DNA of 64,000 nucleotides. Origin: an uncultured Clostridia bacterium (GTDB lineage: Bacteria > Bacillota > Clostridia > Christensenellales > CAG-138). This document shows positions 50,831 through 57,813 of the stretch, piece by piece (within the stretch, counting starts at the first letter, position 1; each line of letters opens with the position of its first letter). The notes below the pieces were generated by a model. That model was not told where the DNA came from and searched no databases. It worked only from the letters and a program-made list of their open reading frames with translations. The position numbers and the translations under genes are program-made. The DNA lies in contig CALGGM010000178.1 in the NCBI GenBank assembly GCA_937915925.1, positions 1-64,000 on the forward strand, written 5' to 3'.

Positions 50831-52111
50831 TTATTTGCAGTCCTGCTGCATGATGCTGATGATGGTCTGATCCGTTTCGACCATGCCTTCGGATGCGATC
50901 CGTCCGATGTTGCGCACCGTTTCATCGGCGTTCGGCGCAACGATGCCGTCGCCGCGGTAAAACTGCTGCTGATGCAGGTACATCTGGTAACCGAGTATGC
51001 CGGTGTCGATCGCCGCCGCGATCTTTGCGGCACAGGACGGCTTCGCTCCGTCGCAGATCGTGCCGGAGATCATGGCGATCGCGTTGACCAGCGTGTGCGC
51101 AACGACGGTTTCGTCCCCGCCCAACAGATACGCGATCGCGGCGCCTGCCGCACAGCCTGCGCTGATCGCGCCGCAGAATGCGGAAAGCCGACCGATGCCT
51201 GCCTTCTGATAGACCGTCAGAAGATCCGAAAGGATCATGGCGCGGTACATGCGCTCCGTTCCGATCGCGTAATGCTTTGCGTAGCAGATGATCGGAACCG
51301 ATGCGGTGATTCCCTGATTGCCCGATCCGCAAAGGATCGCGACCGGCATTTCACAGCCGCTCATTCTCGCGTCGCTCCCCGCCGCCGCATAGGCTCTTGC
51401 GACCGTCTTCGCGTCGTTTACGTTTTCGGTCAACAGGACCTTGCCGATGTTCGCGCCGTAATCGTTCGCAAGCCCTTCCTCGCAAATCGCCATGTTATAC
51501 TCGATCTGCATGTCCAAAAGATCCTTTACCTCGTCGAGATCGACGTTGTTCGCGTACTCCACGATATCGTGCAGGTTCATGCAGGACTTGTCGGTGAGGT
51601 TGTCTTCGCTCTGCGCAACGATCGGACGCTTTACGATCGCTTCGCCGTTCTTCATGATCTCGACGATGTTGGAATGATTGTTGGCGATCACGACGCGCGA
51701 GTAGGATGTGCGCGCGTACAGCGTGATGCTGATATACAGCGGGCAGCTCGTTTCCGCACAGGAGACGTCGATGTGGACCGTGTCGAGAAAATTGGCGACG
51801 GAAGCGCGCTGTTCATCCGTGACATGCCCGATGACCTGCATGCCCTTGTCCGCATCGCCGCAGATGATACCGGCGGCGACGGCGGCGCGGATGCCCTTTA
51901 ATCCGTTGGTGTTGGGAACGACGACGCTCTTGACGTTTTTCAGAATGTTTCCGCTGACGGAAACGGTCACGGCGGTCGGCTGCATGCCTAAAACCTGATG
52001 CGCTTTTGCGGCGCAGTAAGCGATGGAAATCGGTTCCGTACAGCCGGTTGCCGGCATGATCTCCTCGCGCAGGATGCGCGAATATGCCTCCTGATTCCGA
52101 ATACGCTCCAT
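50831..52111 (-). CDS. CyuA-like L-cysteine desulfidase/serine dehydratase family (UPF0597)
   Basis: A 426-residue cytosolic enzyme of the UPF0597 (YhaM/CyuA) family, relatives of the Fe-S serine dehydratase alpha chain. Conserved cysteines that can bind a 4Fe-4S cluster are seen in PATGCTEPISIAYC, CAETSCPLY, SGCEMPVAILCGSGNQG and AISAGCAAGAA. The known activity is breakdown of cysteine to sulfide, ammonia and pyruvate. Start at ATG 52111 with GAGGGGGA upstream. It is downstream of rnpB on the same strand. Confidence 0.88.
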   Translation of the reverse strand: MERIRNQEAYSRILREEIMPATGCTEPISIAYCAAKAHQVLGMQPTAVTVSVSGNILKNVKSVVVPNTNGLKGIRAAVAAGIICGDADKGMQVIGHVTDEQRASVANFLDTVHIDVSCAETSCPLYISITLYARTSYSRVVIANNHSNIVEIMKNGEAIVKRPIVAQSEDNLTDKSCMNLHDIVEYANNVDLDEVKDLLDMQIEYNMAICEEGLANDYGANIGKVLLTENVNDAKTVARAYAAAGSDARMSGCEMPVAILCGSGNQGITASVPIICYAKHYAIGTERMYRAMILSDLLTVYQKAGIGRLSAFCGAISAGCAAGAAIAYLLGGDETVVAHTLVNAIAMISGTICDGAKPSCAAKIAAAIDTGILGYQMYLHQQQFYRGDGIVAPNADETVRNIGRIASEGMVETDQTIISIMQQDCK

Positions 52112-52144
52112 GAAATCCCCCTCGTATTGATCCAAAAGAAAAAT

Positions 52145-52487
52145 GACGGTGAGCAAGCCGTAAGCCGAGTTCTGTCAAAGGACGATCATCTATCTAGACG
52201 GTTCGTTGCCGAACCGTTCAAGCGATTATAAAGAGCGTAGCGGGCAGCTATTGAATGCTCTCATTCCAATCTTGCACCGGGTGGGGTTTACAGAACGGAC
52301 AAGTCGCCATGCCGTTGGTGAGCTCTTACCTCGCCTTTCCATCCTTACCCAAAAAATCGGGCGGTATCTTTCTGTTGCACTATCCTTGAAGTCGCCTTCA
52401 CCGGGTGTTACCCGGCACCCTGCCCTGCGGTGCTCGGACTTTCCTCACCTCTAAAAAGAGCCGCGATCGTCTGTCTTACTCACCGTC
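52145..52487 (-). ncRNA. rnpB: RNase P RNA, bacterial class A type
   Basis: The minus strand carries the universal RNase P core: GAGGAAAGTCCGAGC near the 5' end, ACAGAAAGATACCGCC, GTAAGGATGGAAAGGCGAGG and, near the 3' end, GACAGAACTCGGCTTACG. The termini GACGGTGAG (52487 downward) and CTCACCGTC (ending at 52145) pair as helix P1. Length about 343 nt. It catalyses tRNA 5' maturation. It lies 5 bases after the zinc-ribbon protein gene and 33 before the CyuA-like gene; a specific promoter was not located. Confidence 0.95.
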
Positions 52488-52492
52488 AAACC

Positions 52493-53215
52493 TTATTCGT
52501 TATCTGCGTATAAAAGCCTGCCGCAATTCTCGCATTCGAGAATCATATCCTCGCCGACCAGCCGTCGGATCGCAAGGCTCGGCAGCGACATATTGCATCC
52601 GCTGCACTTGCCGTCGCGCACCTCCACGACCGGCATGTTATGATGCTGACGCACGCGTTTGTACCGCGTCATCAGGGAAGGGCTGACCTTCTTTTCAAGC
52701 TCCTCCATCTTGCGGTCTGCCGCAAGCATATCGATGGACGCGTCGTCCCGTTCCTTCTGGCAGACGATCTTCAGCTGATCGTATTCCTTTTTCGCCTTGA
52801 CGCCCTGCTGACGGGTCTTCTGGAACTCGGCGATCGCTTCGTCGAGCGAACGGAACAGCTGCTTGATCTCCTTTTCGAGATTGCCCGCCTCGCGCTGGAG
52901 CTTTTCGATATCGTGACGGAACTCCGTCATCTCCTCGGATGTGCATTCCTCGTCGCCCTTCAGGGTCTCGAATTCGGAAGATTCAAGATCAAGACGGTCC
53001 AAAACAGCGGTGTGCTGCGCGTTCAGACGGGACATGGACGCGGAGAACGCCTCCATATCGTCGTTGAGCTTTGCAAGCGTCGCCTGCTGCTGTTTGATGA
53101 ATTTCGCAAGCTTGTTCAGCTTGACGCGGTTTGCCGTCGTGCGAATCTCGTTTTCGATCTGCTGTTTTTCCAGATCTGCTTCCTGATACGCAAGCAATGC
53201 GGTCGGTCTGCTCAT
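52493..53215 (-). CDS. Coiled-coil C4 zinc-ribbon protein (CdsZ-like)
   Basis: A 240-residue protein. Residues 1-185 are a long helical coiled coil rich in Lys/Glu; the C terminus is a C4 zinc ribbon, KCSGC (about 203-207) and CENC (about 226-229), ending GRLLYADNE. This is the family usually found beside nif3-like genes in Firmicutes. Function is not established; proteins of this fold have been linked to ribosome or nucleic-acid binding. AAGGAGGTA before ATG. Confidence 0.85.
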   Translation of the reverse strand: MSRPTALLAYQEADLEKQQIENEIRTTANRVKLNKLAKFIKQQQATLAKLNDDMEAFSASMSRLNAQHTAVLDRLDLESSEFETLKGDEECTSEEMTEFRHDIEKLQREAGNLEKEIKQLFRSLDEAIAEFQKTRQQGVKAKKEYDQLKIVCQKERDDASIDMLAADRKMEELEKKVSPSLMTRYKRVRQHHNMPVVEVRDGKCSGCNMSLPSLAIRRLVGEDMILECENCGRLLYADNE

Positions 53216-53227
53216 TGGGGTACCTCC

Positions 53228-53992
53228 TTATAGGCTGTACAGAGGCGCACAGCCCGTATGTGTTAAATCATATTGTACATCATTTTTTGCATTCTGTAAA
53301 CGGGAAATTAACGGTTTCAGCACCGGATATTCCGTTTCATAATGCCCCATCACACAGCAGGCGACCCCGAGATGTTCGGCAAGCAGCGCCTGACTGTGTT
53401 TCATTTCGCCGGTCACGAACGCGTCACAGCCTGCTTCGGCAACCGCTTCGATATCTCCGCCGCCCGCGCCGCCGATCACGGCGACGGTCCCAACCGTTCG
53501 GGAAGGATCGCCGACGAATCTGCCCTTGGTATGCAGTACGGTTTCACAGAGACGGCAGAGCTCCGAAAACGGGATCGGCGCTTTCAGCGTTCCGATCCTA
53601 CCGAGATTTTCGGGCGGGAGAGGTCTGACGTCTTCCAACGAGAGCAGATCGGCAAGGACGTCGTTGACGCCGCCGCTGCACGCGTCAAGGTTGGTATGCG
53701 CCGCAAAATGACCGACGCCGCCTTGGATCAGCTTATACGCCGCCGCGGTTTCGGGATCGTTTGGGGAGATCGATTTGATGGGATCCCAGAAGATCGGATG
53801 ATGCGTCAGAACGAGATCGTACCCGCCCGTAACGGCTTCCTCGGCAACGCGCGCGGTCAGATCGAGCGCGACCAGAACCTTTTTGATTTCATCATGATCC
53901 GGCGCGATCAGCAGCCCGACGTTGTCATACTCCATTGCGAGCGCATGCGGCGCGACGGCTTCGAGCATTGCGGTAAAATCGGAAATATGCAT
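53228..53992 (-). CDS. Nif3-like dinuclear metal-centre protein
   Basis: A 254-residue NIF3/YqfO-family protein forming a toroidal hexamer with a two-metal site. Metal ligands are apparent in YDNVGLLI, LTHHPIFW, HTNLDACSGGVND and near the C terminus HYETEYP. Its length is the short form without the inserted domain of YqfO. Biochemical role unsettled, possibly GTP cyclohydrolase-like. It follows trmK, as in Bacillus. Confidence 0.92.
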   Translation of the reverse strand: MHISDFTAMLEAVAPHALAMEYDNVGLLIAPDHDEIKKVLVALDLTARVAEEAVTGGYDLVLTHHPIFWDPIKSISPNDPETAAAYKLIQGGVGHFAAHTNLDACSGGVNDVLADLLSLEDVRPLPPENLGRIGTLKAPIPFSELCRLCETVLHTKGRFVGDPSRTVGTVAVIGGAGGGDIEAVAEAGCDAFVTGEMKHSQALLAEHLGVACCVMGHYETEYPVLKPLISRLQNAKNDVQYDLTHTGCAPLYSL

Positions 53993-54000
53993 GGTTCCTC

Positions 54001-54705
54001 CTATCTGATCGCCGACATGATCTGATGCAGCGCATCAACTTTTTTCTTCAGACGCTCTTCCCCTTCCGTTCCGAAGGCGGACTGAAGCATCGTTTCATGA
54101 CTGCTCAGCTGCAGTTCGCAAAGCGGCAACAGAAGCGGATCGCGAACCGAAAACGCTTTGTACCCGACGTCGAAAAAGTCTTTCGGAAAGCCGTCCGGCA
54201 GCGGTTCCCTGCCGGTTCCGGGTTCTGCCTTGAACACCTGATAGAGCCGCCCGTGATCCGAAACGACGCAATCCTCAATGATCCGATATTCGTTTTCATA
54301 GAGGTATCTGCGAATATCGTCCTGCGCGCGCATCGGCTGCAGCACGATCGCCTTTGCGCCCATGAGCTTTAAACGGCAGGCGTCGAGAATACGACACATC
54401 AGCGTACCGCCCATTCCGAGGATCGCGATCGCGTCGCATTCGTTCGGGGCTAAGACCTGCAGTCCGTCGCCTGCGCGAAACGAAACGCGATCGGATAGCC
54501 CGACCCGCCCGATCAGCCATTTCGCCTTTTCGAGCGAGGGCTCGCTGATATCGCTTGCGATCACACGCCGACAGCAGCCGCTTTGCAGCAGCGCGGCGGT
54601 CAGCCTTCCGTGATCACAGCCGACGTCCGCAACGGTTTCGTAACCGTTCAGCATGGACAGCGCCGCAGAAAGACGCGGCGTGATGTGTACAAACCGTTCC
54701 TTCAT
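54001..54705 (-). CDS. trmK: tRNA (adenine22-N1)-methyltransferase TrmK
   Basis: A 234-residue SAM-dependent methyltransferase. SAM motif [12 protein letters not shown] near residue 26, [26 protein letters not shown] (catalytic region, equivalent of NPP-like motif IV) and [16 protein letters not shown]-terminal helical extension. ATG 54705 overlaps the mnmA stop. The trmK-nif3 order is conserved in Firmicutes. Confidence 0.92.
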   Translation of the reverse strand: MKERFVHITPRLSAALSMLNGYETVADVGCDHGRLTAALLQSGCCRRVIASDISEPSLEKAKWLIGRVGLSDRVSFRAGDGLQVLAPNECDAIAILGMGGTLMCRILDACRLKLMGAKAIVLQPMRAQDDIRRYLYENEYRIIEDCVVSDHGRLYQVFKAEPGTGREPLPDGFPKDFFDVGYKAFSVRDPLLLPLCELQLSSHETMLQSAFGTEGEERLKKKVDALHQIMSAIR

Positions 54706-55787
54706 ATGCGGATCGGCTTGAGCGGCGCGACGGTATCGATCGGACCGCCGCCGAGGCACAGATCGCCCTGATAGAACACGACCCACTGCCCCGGCGTGAC
54801 CGCGCGCTGCGGTCGGTCGAAGCGTACGTGAACGCCGCTTCCGTCGGTTTCGACCGTCACGCCCTGATCCGGCTGACGGTAGCGGAACTTTGCGGTACAG
54901 GCAAACGACGCCGACGGCGCGGCGCCCGCGATCCAGTTGACGGTATTGCTGTCGAGCGCGGTGGAATACAGTTCCTCGTGCTCGCCCTGCTGTACGATCA
55001 GAAGGTTCCGTTTAAGGTCCTTTCCGATGACAAACCAGCTTTCGCCGGTGCCGTCGTTTCGCCCGCCGATGCCGAGCCCTCTGCGCTGACCGAGCGTATA
55101 GTACATCAGACCGTCGTGCGTGCCGACCTTTACTCCGTGTTCATCCACTATATCGCCGCGCTGCGCAGGCAGATACTGCATCAGAAACTTTTTGAAATTG
55201 CGCTCGCCGATGAAGCAGACGCCGGTGCTGTCCTTCTTTAACGCATTGGAAAAATTCTGCTCCTTTGCGATCGCGCGGACCTCGCTTTTCAGCATGTCGC
55301 CGATCGGGAACACGACGCGTTCCAGCTGCTTACGCGTAAGCCCCGCAAGAAAATAGGATTGATCCTTTCCTGAATCCGCGCCGCGCATCAACAGCTTTTC
55401 CTCGTTCAATCGGCAGTAATGACCGGTGGCAAGCTGCCCTGCGCCGGTCGTCAGGGCGAAATCCAAAAACGCTTTGAACTTGATTTCGCAGTTGCAGAGC
55501 ACGTCCGGATTCGGCGTTCTGCCCTTTTTGTATTCGTCCAAAAAGTAGGAGAACACGCGGTCGCGGTACTCCTTCGCGAAATTGACGGTATAGTAAGGAA
55601 TGCCGATCGTTTCCGAGACGCTTCTCACGTCCGCGTAATCGGCAGTTGCGGTACAGACGCCGTCCTCGTCGTCCTCTTCCCAGTTTTTCATGAATATCCC
55701 GACAACGTCATGCCCCTGCTGCTTTAAGAGATAGGCGGCAACGGAGCTGTCGACGCCGCCGGACATTCCGACGACGATATGGCTCAT
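54702..55787 (-). CDS. mnmA: tRNA-specific 2-thiouridylase MnmA
   Basis: A 361-residue enzyme that thiolates U34 of Lys, Glu and Gln tRNAs. PP-loop [15 protein letters not shown] (residues 7-21), catalytic Cys in [12 protein letters not shown] and second catalytic Cys in [15 protein letters not shown], plus a C-terminal beta-barrel. It receives sulfur from a cysteine desulfurase. Coupled to the HMA gene upstream (ATGA) and trmK downstream (ATGA). Confidence 0.97.
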   Translation of the reverse strand: MSHIVVGMSGGVDSSVAAYLLKQQGHDVVGIFMKNWEEDDEDGVCTATADYADVRSVSETIGIPYYTVNFAKEYRDRVFSYFLDEYKKGRTPNPDVLCNCEIKFKAFLDFALTTGAGQLATGHYCRLNEEKLLMRGADSGKDQSYFLAGLTRKQLERVVFPIGDMLKSEVRAIAKEQNFSNALKKDSTGVCFIGERNFKKFLMQYLPAQRGDIVDEHGVKVGTHDGLMYYTLGQRRGLGIGGRNDGTGESWFVIGKDLKRNLLIVQQGEHEELYSTALDSNTVNWIAGAAPSASFACTAKFRYRQPDQGVTVETDGSGVHVRFDRPQRAVTPGQWVVFYQGDLCLGGGPIDTVAPLKPIRI

Positions 55788-55975
55788 GTTTCGGCGGAGA
55801 TCAGCGTAAAGCCCGCGCCGTCGATCGCGGCGCGGATCTTCTCGACGTCCTCGACGCCTTCGATCTCACAGGTCCCGATCTCACAGGACGTTACCTTTGC
55901 GCCGAGCGCTTCCATTGCCTTCGTTACCTTTGCCACACAGTGCATGCAGCCCATGCCTTCGATCTTCAATATCAT
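55784..55975 (-). CDS. Heavy-metal-associated (CopZ-like) domain protein
   Basis: A 63-residue single HMA domain with the metal-binding GMGCMHC (Cys10, Cys13) and the beta-alpha-beta fold pattern ending [11 protein letters not shown]. Likely a copper or other soft-metal chaperone. It has the unusual CEIGTCEI strand with two further Cys. ATG 55975 follows AAGGAGGCGA; that ribosome binding site lies in one arm of a near-perfect palindrome. Stop overlaps mnmA. Confidence 0.85.
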   Translation of the reverse strand: MILKIEGMGCMHCVAKVTKAMEALGAKVTSCEIGTCEIEGVEDVEKIRAAIDGAGFTLISAET

Positions 55976-55981
55976 AAAAGA

Positions 55982-56021
55982 ATCGCCTCCTTGTGTAGTA
56001 TTATACCACAAAGGAGGCGAT
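55982..56021. repeat. Near-perfect palindrome over the HMA gene ribosome binding site
   Basis: ATCGCCTCCTT (55982-55992) and AAGGAGGCGAT (56011-56021) are perfect 11-bp arms; the 18 bases between them are partly symmetric (GTG..AGTAT..ATAC..CAC). The minus-strand RNA arm nearest the gene is its ribosome binding site; the -10 box lies in the loop. Confidence 0.7.
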
Positions 56022-56028
56022 ATTGAAA
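56000..56028 (-). promoter_or_regulatory. Promoter of HMA-mnmA operon inside the palindrome
   Basis: Minus strand: TTTCAA (56028-56023), 17-bp spacer, TATAAT (56005-56000). The -10 box is at the centre of the palindrome. Confidence 0.6.
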
Positions 56029-56041
56029 GGGCTTTTTGAAA

Positions 56042-56239
56042 TTACATTGCGCTGCAGCCGCAGGAACGGTTGTTATTGCCGCAGCCGCATCCGTTTTCGC
56101 CGCCGCAGAAACGGGACAGCAGAAGCAGCCAGATCAGCGTATCGCAGGAAACGCCGCCCATTCCGTTGTCGTTGTCGCCGATGAGCAGAAGCAGCACGAG
56201 CAGCCAAGTAAGGTTCGTTCCGCCGAGATTGTTGAACAT
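56042..56239 (-). CDS. Cys- and Gly-rich hydrophobic micro-protein
   Basis: A 65-residue protein beginning MFNNLGGTNLTWLLVLLLLIG, with a second hydrophobic stretch LIWLLLLSRF (36-45) and a C terminus CGCGNNNRSCGCSAM. Cys residues at 32, 45, 51, 53, 60 and 62. I recognise no named family; it resembles small Clostridia proteins thought to be spore coat components. CGGAGGAC precedes ATG. A sigma-K-like promoter is upstream. The long open frame that would extend it antisense through glyQS is an artefact. Confidence 0.65.
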   Translation of the reverse strand: MFNNLGGTNLTWLLVLLLLIGDNDNGMGGVSCDTLIWLLLLSRFCGGENGCGCGNNNRSCGCSAM

Positions 56240-56286
56240 TTGATTGTCCTCCGTTTTTGATGATTCGACGTTTACCGTCGTTACAG

Positions 56287-56315
56287 TATTGTATGCCGAC
56301 GGTTTCCTTTTGGTG
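56287..56315 (-). promoter_or_regulatory. Candidate sigma-K (mother-cell) promoter
   Basis: Minus strand: CACC (56315-56312, fits mACm), 17 bases, CATACAATA (56295-56287, fits CATAnnnTA). It lies 48 bases before the micro-protein ATG. CATACAAT also fits a sigma-E -10 box. Confidence 0.5.
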
Positions 56316-56342
56316 CCGAATGTGCCGGTTTTTTGAAAGACC

Positions 56343-56371
56343 TTGACAAAATCCCGCGTTCGCATGATAAT
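56343..56371 (+). promoter_or_regulatory. glyQS promoter
   Basis: TTGACA (56343-56348), 17-bp spacer, GATAAT (56366-56371), 27 bases before ATG. The leader is too short for a T-box riboswitch. Confidence 0.75.
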
Positions 56372-56398
56372 ATCAAGGATAAACAAAGGAGAATACTT

Positions 56399-57778
56399 AT
56401 GGAACAGAACACTTTTTCGATGGATAAAATTGTCGTGCTTTGCAAAAACCGCGGGTTCATCTTCGCAGGATCCGAGATCTACGGCGGCCTCGCCAATACG
56501 TGGGACTATGGCCCGCTCGGAACCCGACTGAAAAACAACGTCAAGGACGCATGGCGCAGGAAGTTCATTCAGGAACGGCGCAACAGCTTTGAAGTGGACG
56601 CCGACATTCTGATGAATCCCCGCGTCTGGGAGGCAAGCGGCCATGTCGCAAGCTTCGCCGACCCGCTGCTCGACTGCAAAGAGTGCAAGATGCGCTTCCG
56701 CGCGGACAATCTGATCGACGACTTCGATCCCGAAGCGCATGCCGACGGTATGACCAAGGAGCAGATGTTCGACTATATCAAGGCGCATCATATCCCCTGC
56801 CCCAACTGCGGCAAGCATAATTTCACCGATATCCGGGAATTCAACCTGATGTTCCAGACCTTCCGCGGCGTTACCAACGACGCGAAGTCCGTCATCTATC
56901 TGCGCCCGGAGAACGCGCAGGGCGAATACGTCAACTACCTCAACGTACAGCGTGCCATGCGCACGAAGCTCCCCTTCTCCATCGGTCAGATCGGCAAGGC
57001 GTTCCGCAACGAGATCACGCCGGGCAACTTCACCTTCCGCACGATAGAGTTCGAACAGATGGAGTTCCAGACCTTCTGCAAGCCCGGCACGGACAGCGAG
57101 CTCTATGAGTTCTTCAAGCAGTTCGGCAAGGAGTTCTTCATGTCTCTCGGCATCCCCGAAGAGCACCTGCGCTTCCACGACCATGAGAAACTGGCGCACT
57201 ACGCGAAGGCTGCCTGCGACATCGAATTCCTCTTCCCGTTCGGCTGGGGCGAGATCAACGGCACGCACAACCGCACCGACTTCGATCTGAACCGTCACCA
57301 GGAGTACAGCGGTCAGAAGCTCGATTACATCGATCCCTTCACGAACGAGCGCTACGTACCCTATATCATCGAATCCACCTACGGTCTCGACCGTACGGTG
57401 CTTGCCCTGCTCTGCGAGGCATACGATGAGGAGGTCGTGGACGCGGAGAAGAACGACGTGCGCGTCGTGCTGCATCTGCACCCCTCCGTCGCTCCCATCA
57501 AGGCTGCCGTGCTGCCGCTGTCCAAGAAGCTGGCGGAGCCCGCGCTTGCCATCCGCGACGAGCTTGCGAAGTACTTCATGGTCGAATATGACGAAACCGG
57601 CTCCATCGGCAAGCGCTATCGCCGCGCCGATGAGATCGGCACGCCGTTCTGCATTACATACGATTTCGATTCCGAAAGCGATCATTGCGTGACCGTGCGC
57701 GACCGCGACACCATGGAACAGGTCCGGCTTCCGATTGCGGAGCTGCGCGCCTACATCGAACAGAAACTCAACGCCTGA
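56399..57778 (+). CDS. glyQS: Glycyl-tRNA synthetase, dimeric type
   Basis: A 459-residue class II synthetase of the alpha2 type found in Gram-positives. GLANTWDYGPLGTRLKNN at the N terminus, zinc-binding-like CKECKMRF and CPNCGKHN, motif 2 RNEITPGNFTFRTIEFEQME and motif 3 GLDRTVLALL near 330, then the anticodon-binding domain. ATG 56399 follows AAAGGAG. Ends three bases before a terminator. Confidence 0.96.
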   Translation: MEQNTFSMDKIVVLCKNRGFIFAGSEIYGGLANTWDYGPLGTRLKNNVKDAWRRKFIQERRNSFEVDADILMNPRVWEASGHVASFADPLLDCKECKMRFRADNLIDDFDPEAHADGMTKEQMFDYIKAHHIPCPNCGKHNFTDIREFNLMFQTFRGVTNDAKSVIYLRPENAQGEYVNYLNVQRAMRTKLPFSIGQIGKAFRNEITPGNFTFRTIEFEQMEFQTFCKPGTDSELYEFFKQFGKEFFMSLGIPEEHLRFHDHEKLAHYAKAACDIEFLFPFGWGEINGTHNRTDFDLNRHQEYSGQKLDYIDPFTNERYVPYIIESTYGLDRTVLALLCEAYDEEVVDAEKNDVRVVLHLHPSVAPIKAAVLPLSKKLAEPALAIRDELAKYFMVEYDETGSIGKRYRRADEIGTPFCITYDFDSESDHCVTVRDRDTMEQVRLPIAELRAYIEQKLNA

Positions 57779-57785
57779 GAACATT

Positions 57786-57810
57786 GCCCCCGCAAAAACG
57801 GGGGCTTTTT
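57786..57810 (+). terminator. Terminator after glyQS
   Basis: 7-bp stem GCCCCCG/CGGGGGC, CAAAAA loop and TTTTT. The recD2 ATG lies three bases after the T-run. Confidence 0.85.
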
Positions 57811-57813
57811 GAA

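Noticed and set aside
56240..56398. T-box riboswitch before glyQS
   Set aside because: The leader between promoter and ATG is under 30 nt and there is no antiterminator or specifier loop.
56240..57784. Long antisense extension of the Cys-rich micro-protein frame through glyQS
   Set aside because: Only the last 65 codons have a ribosome binding site and distinctive composition; the rest mirrors glyQS.
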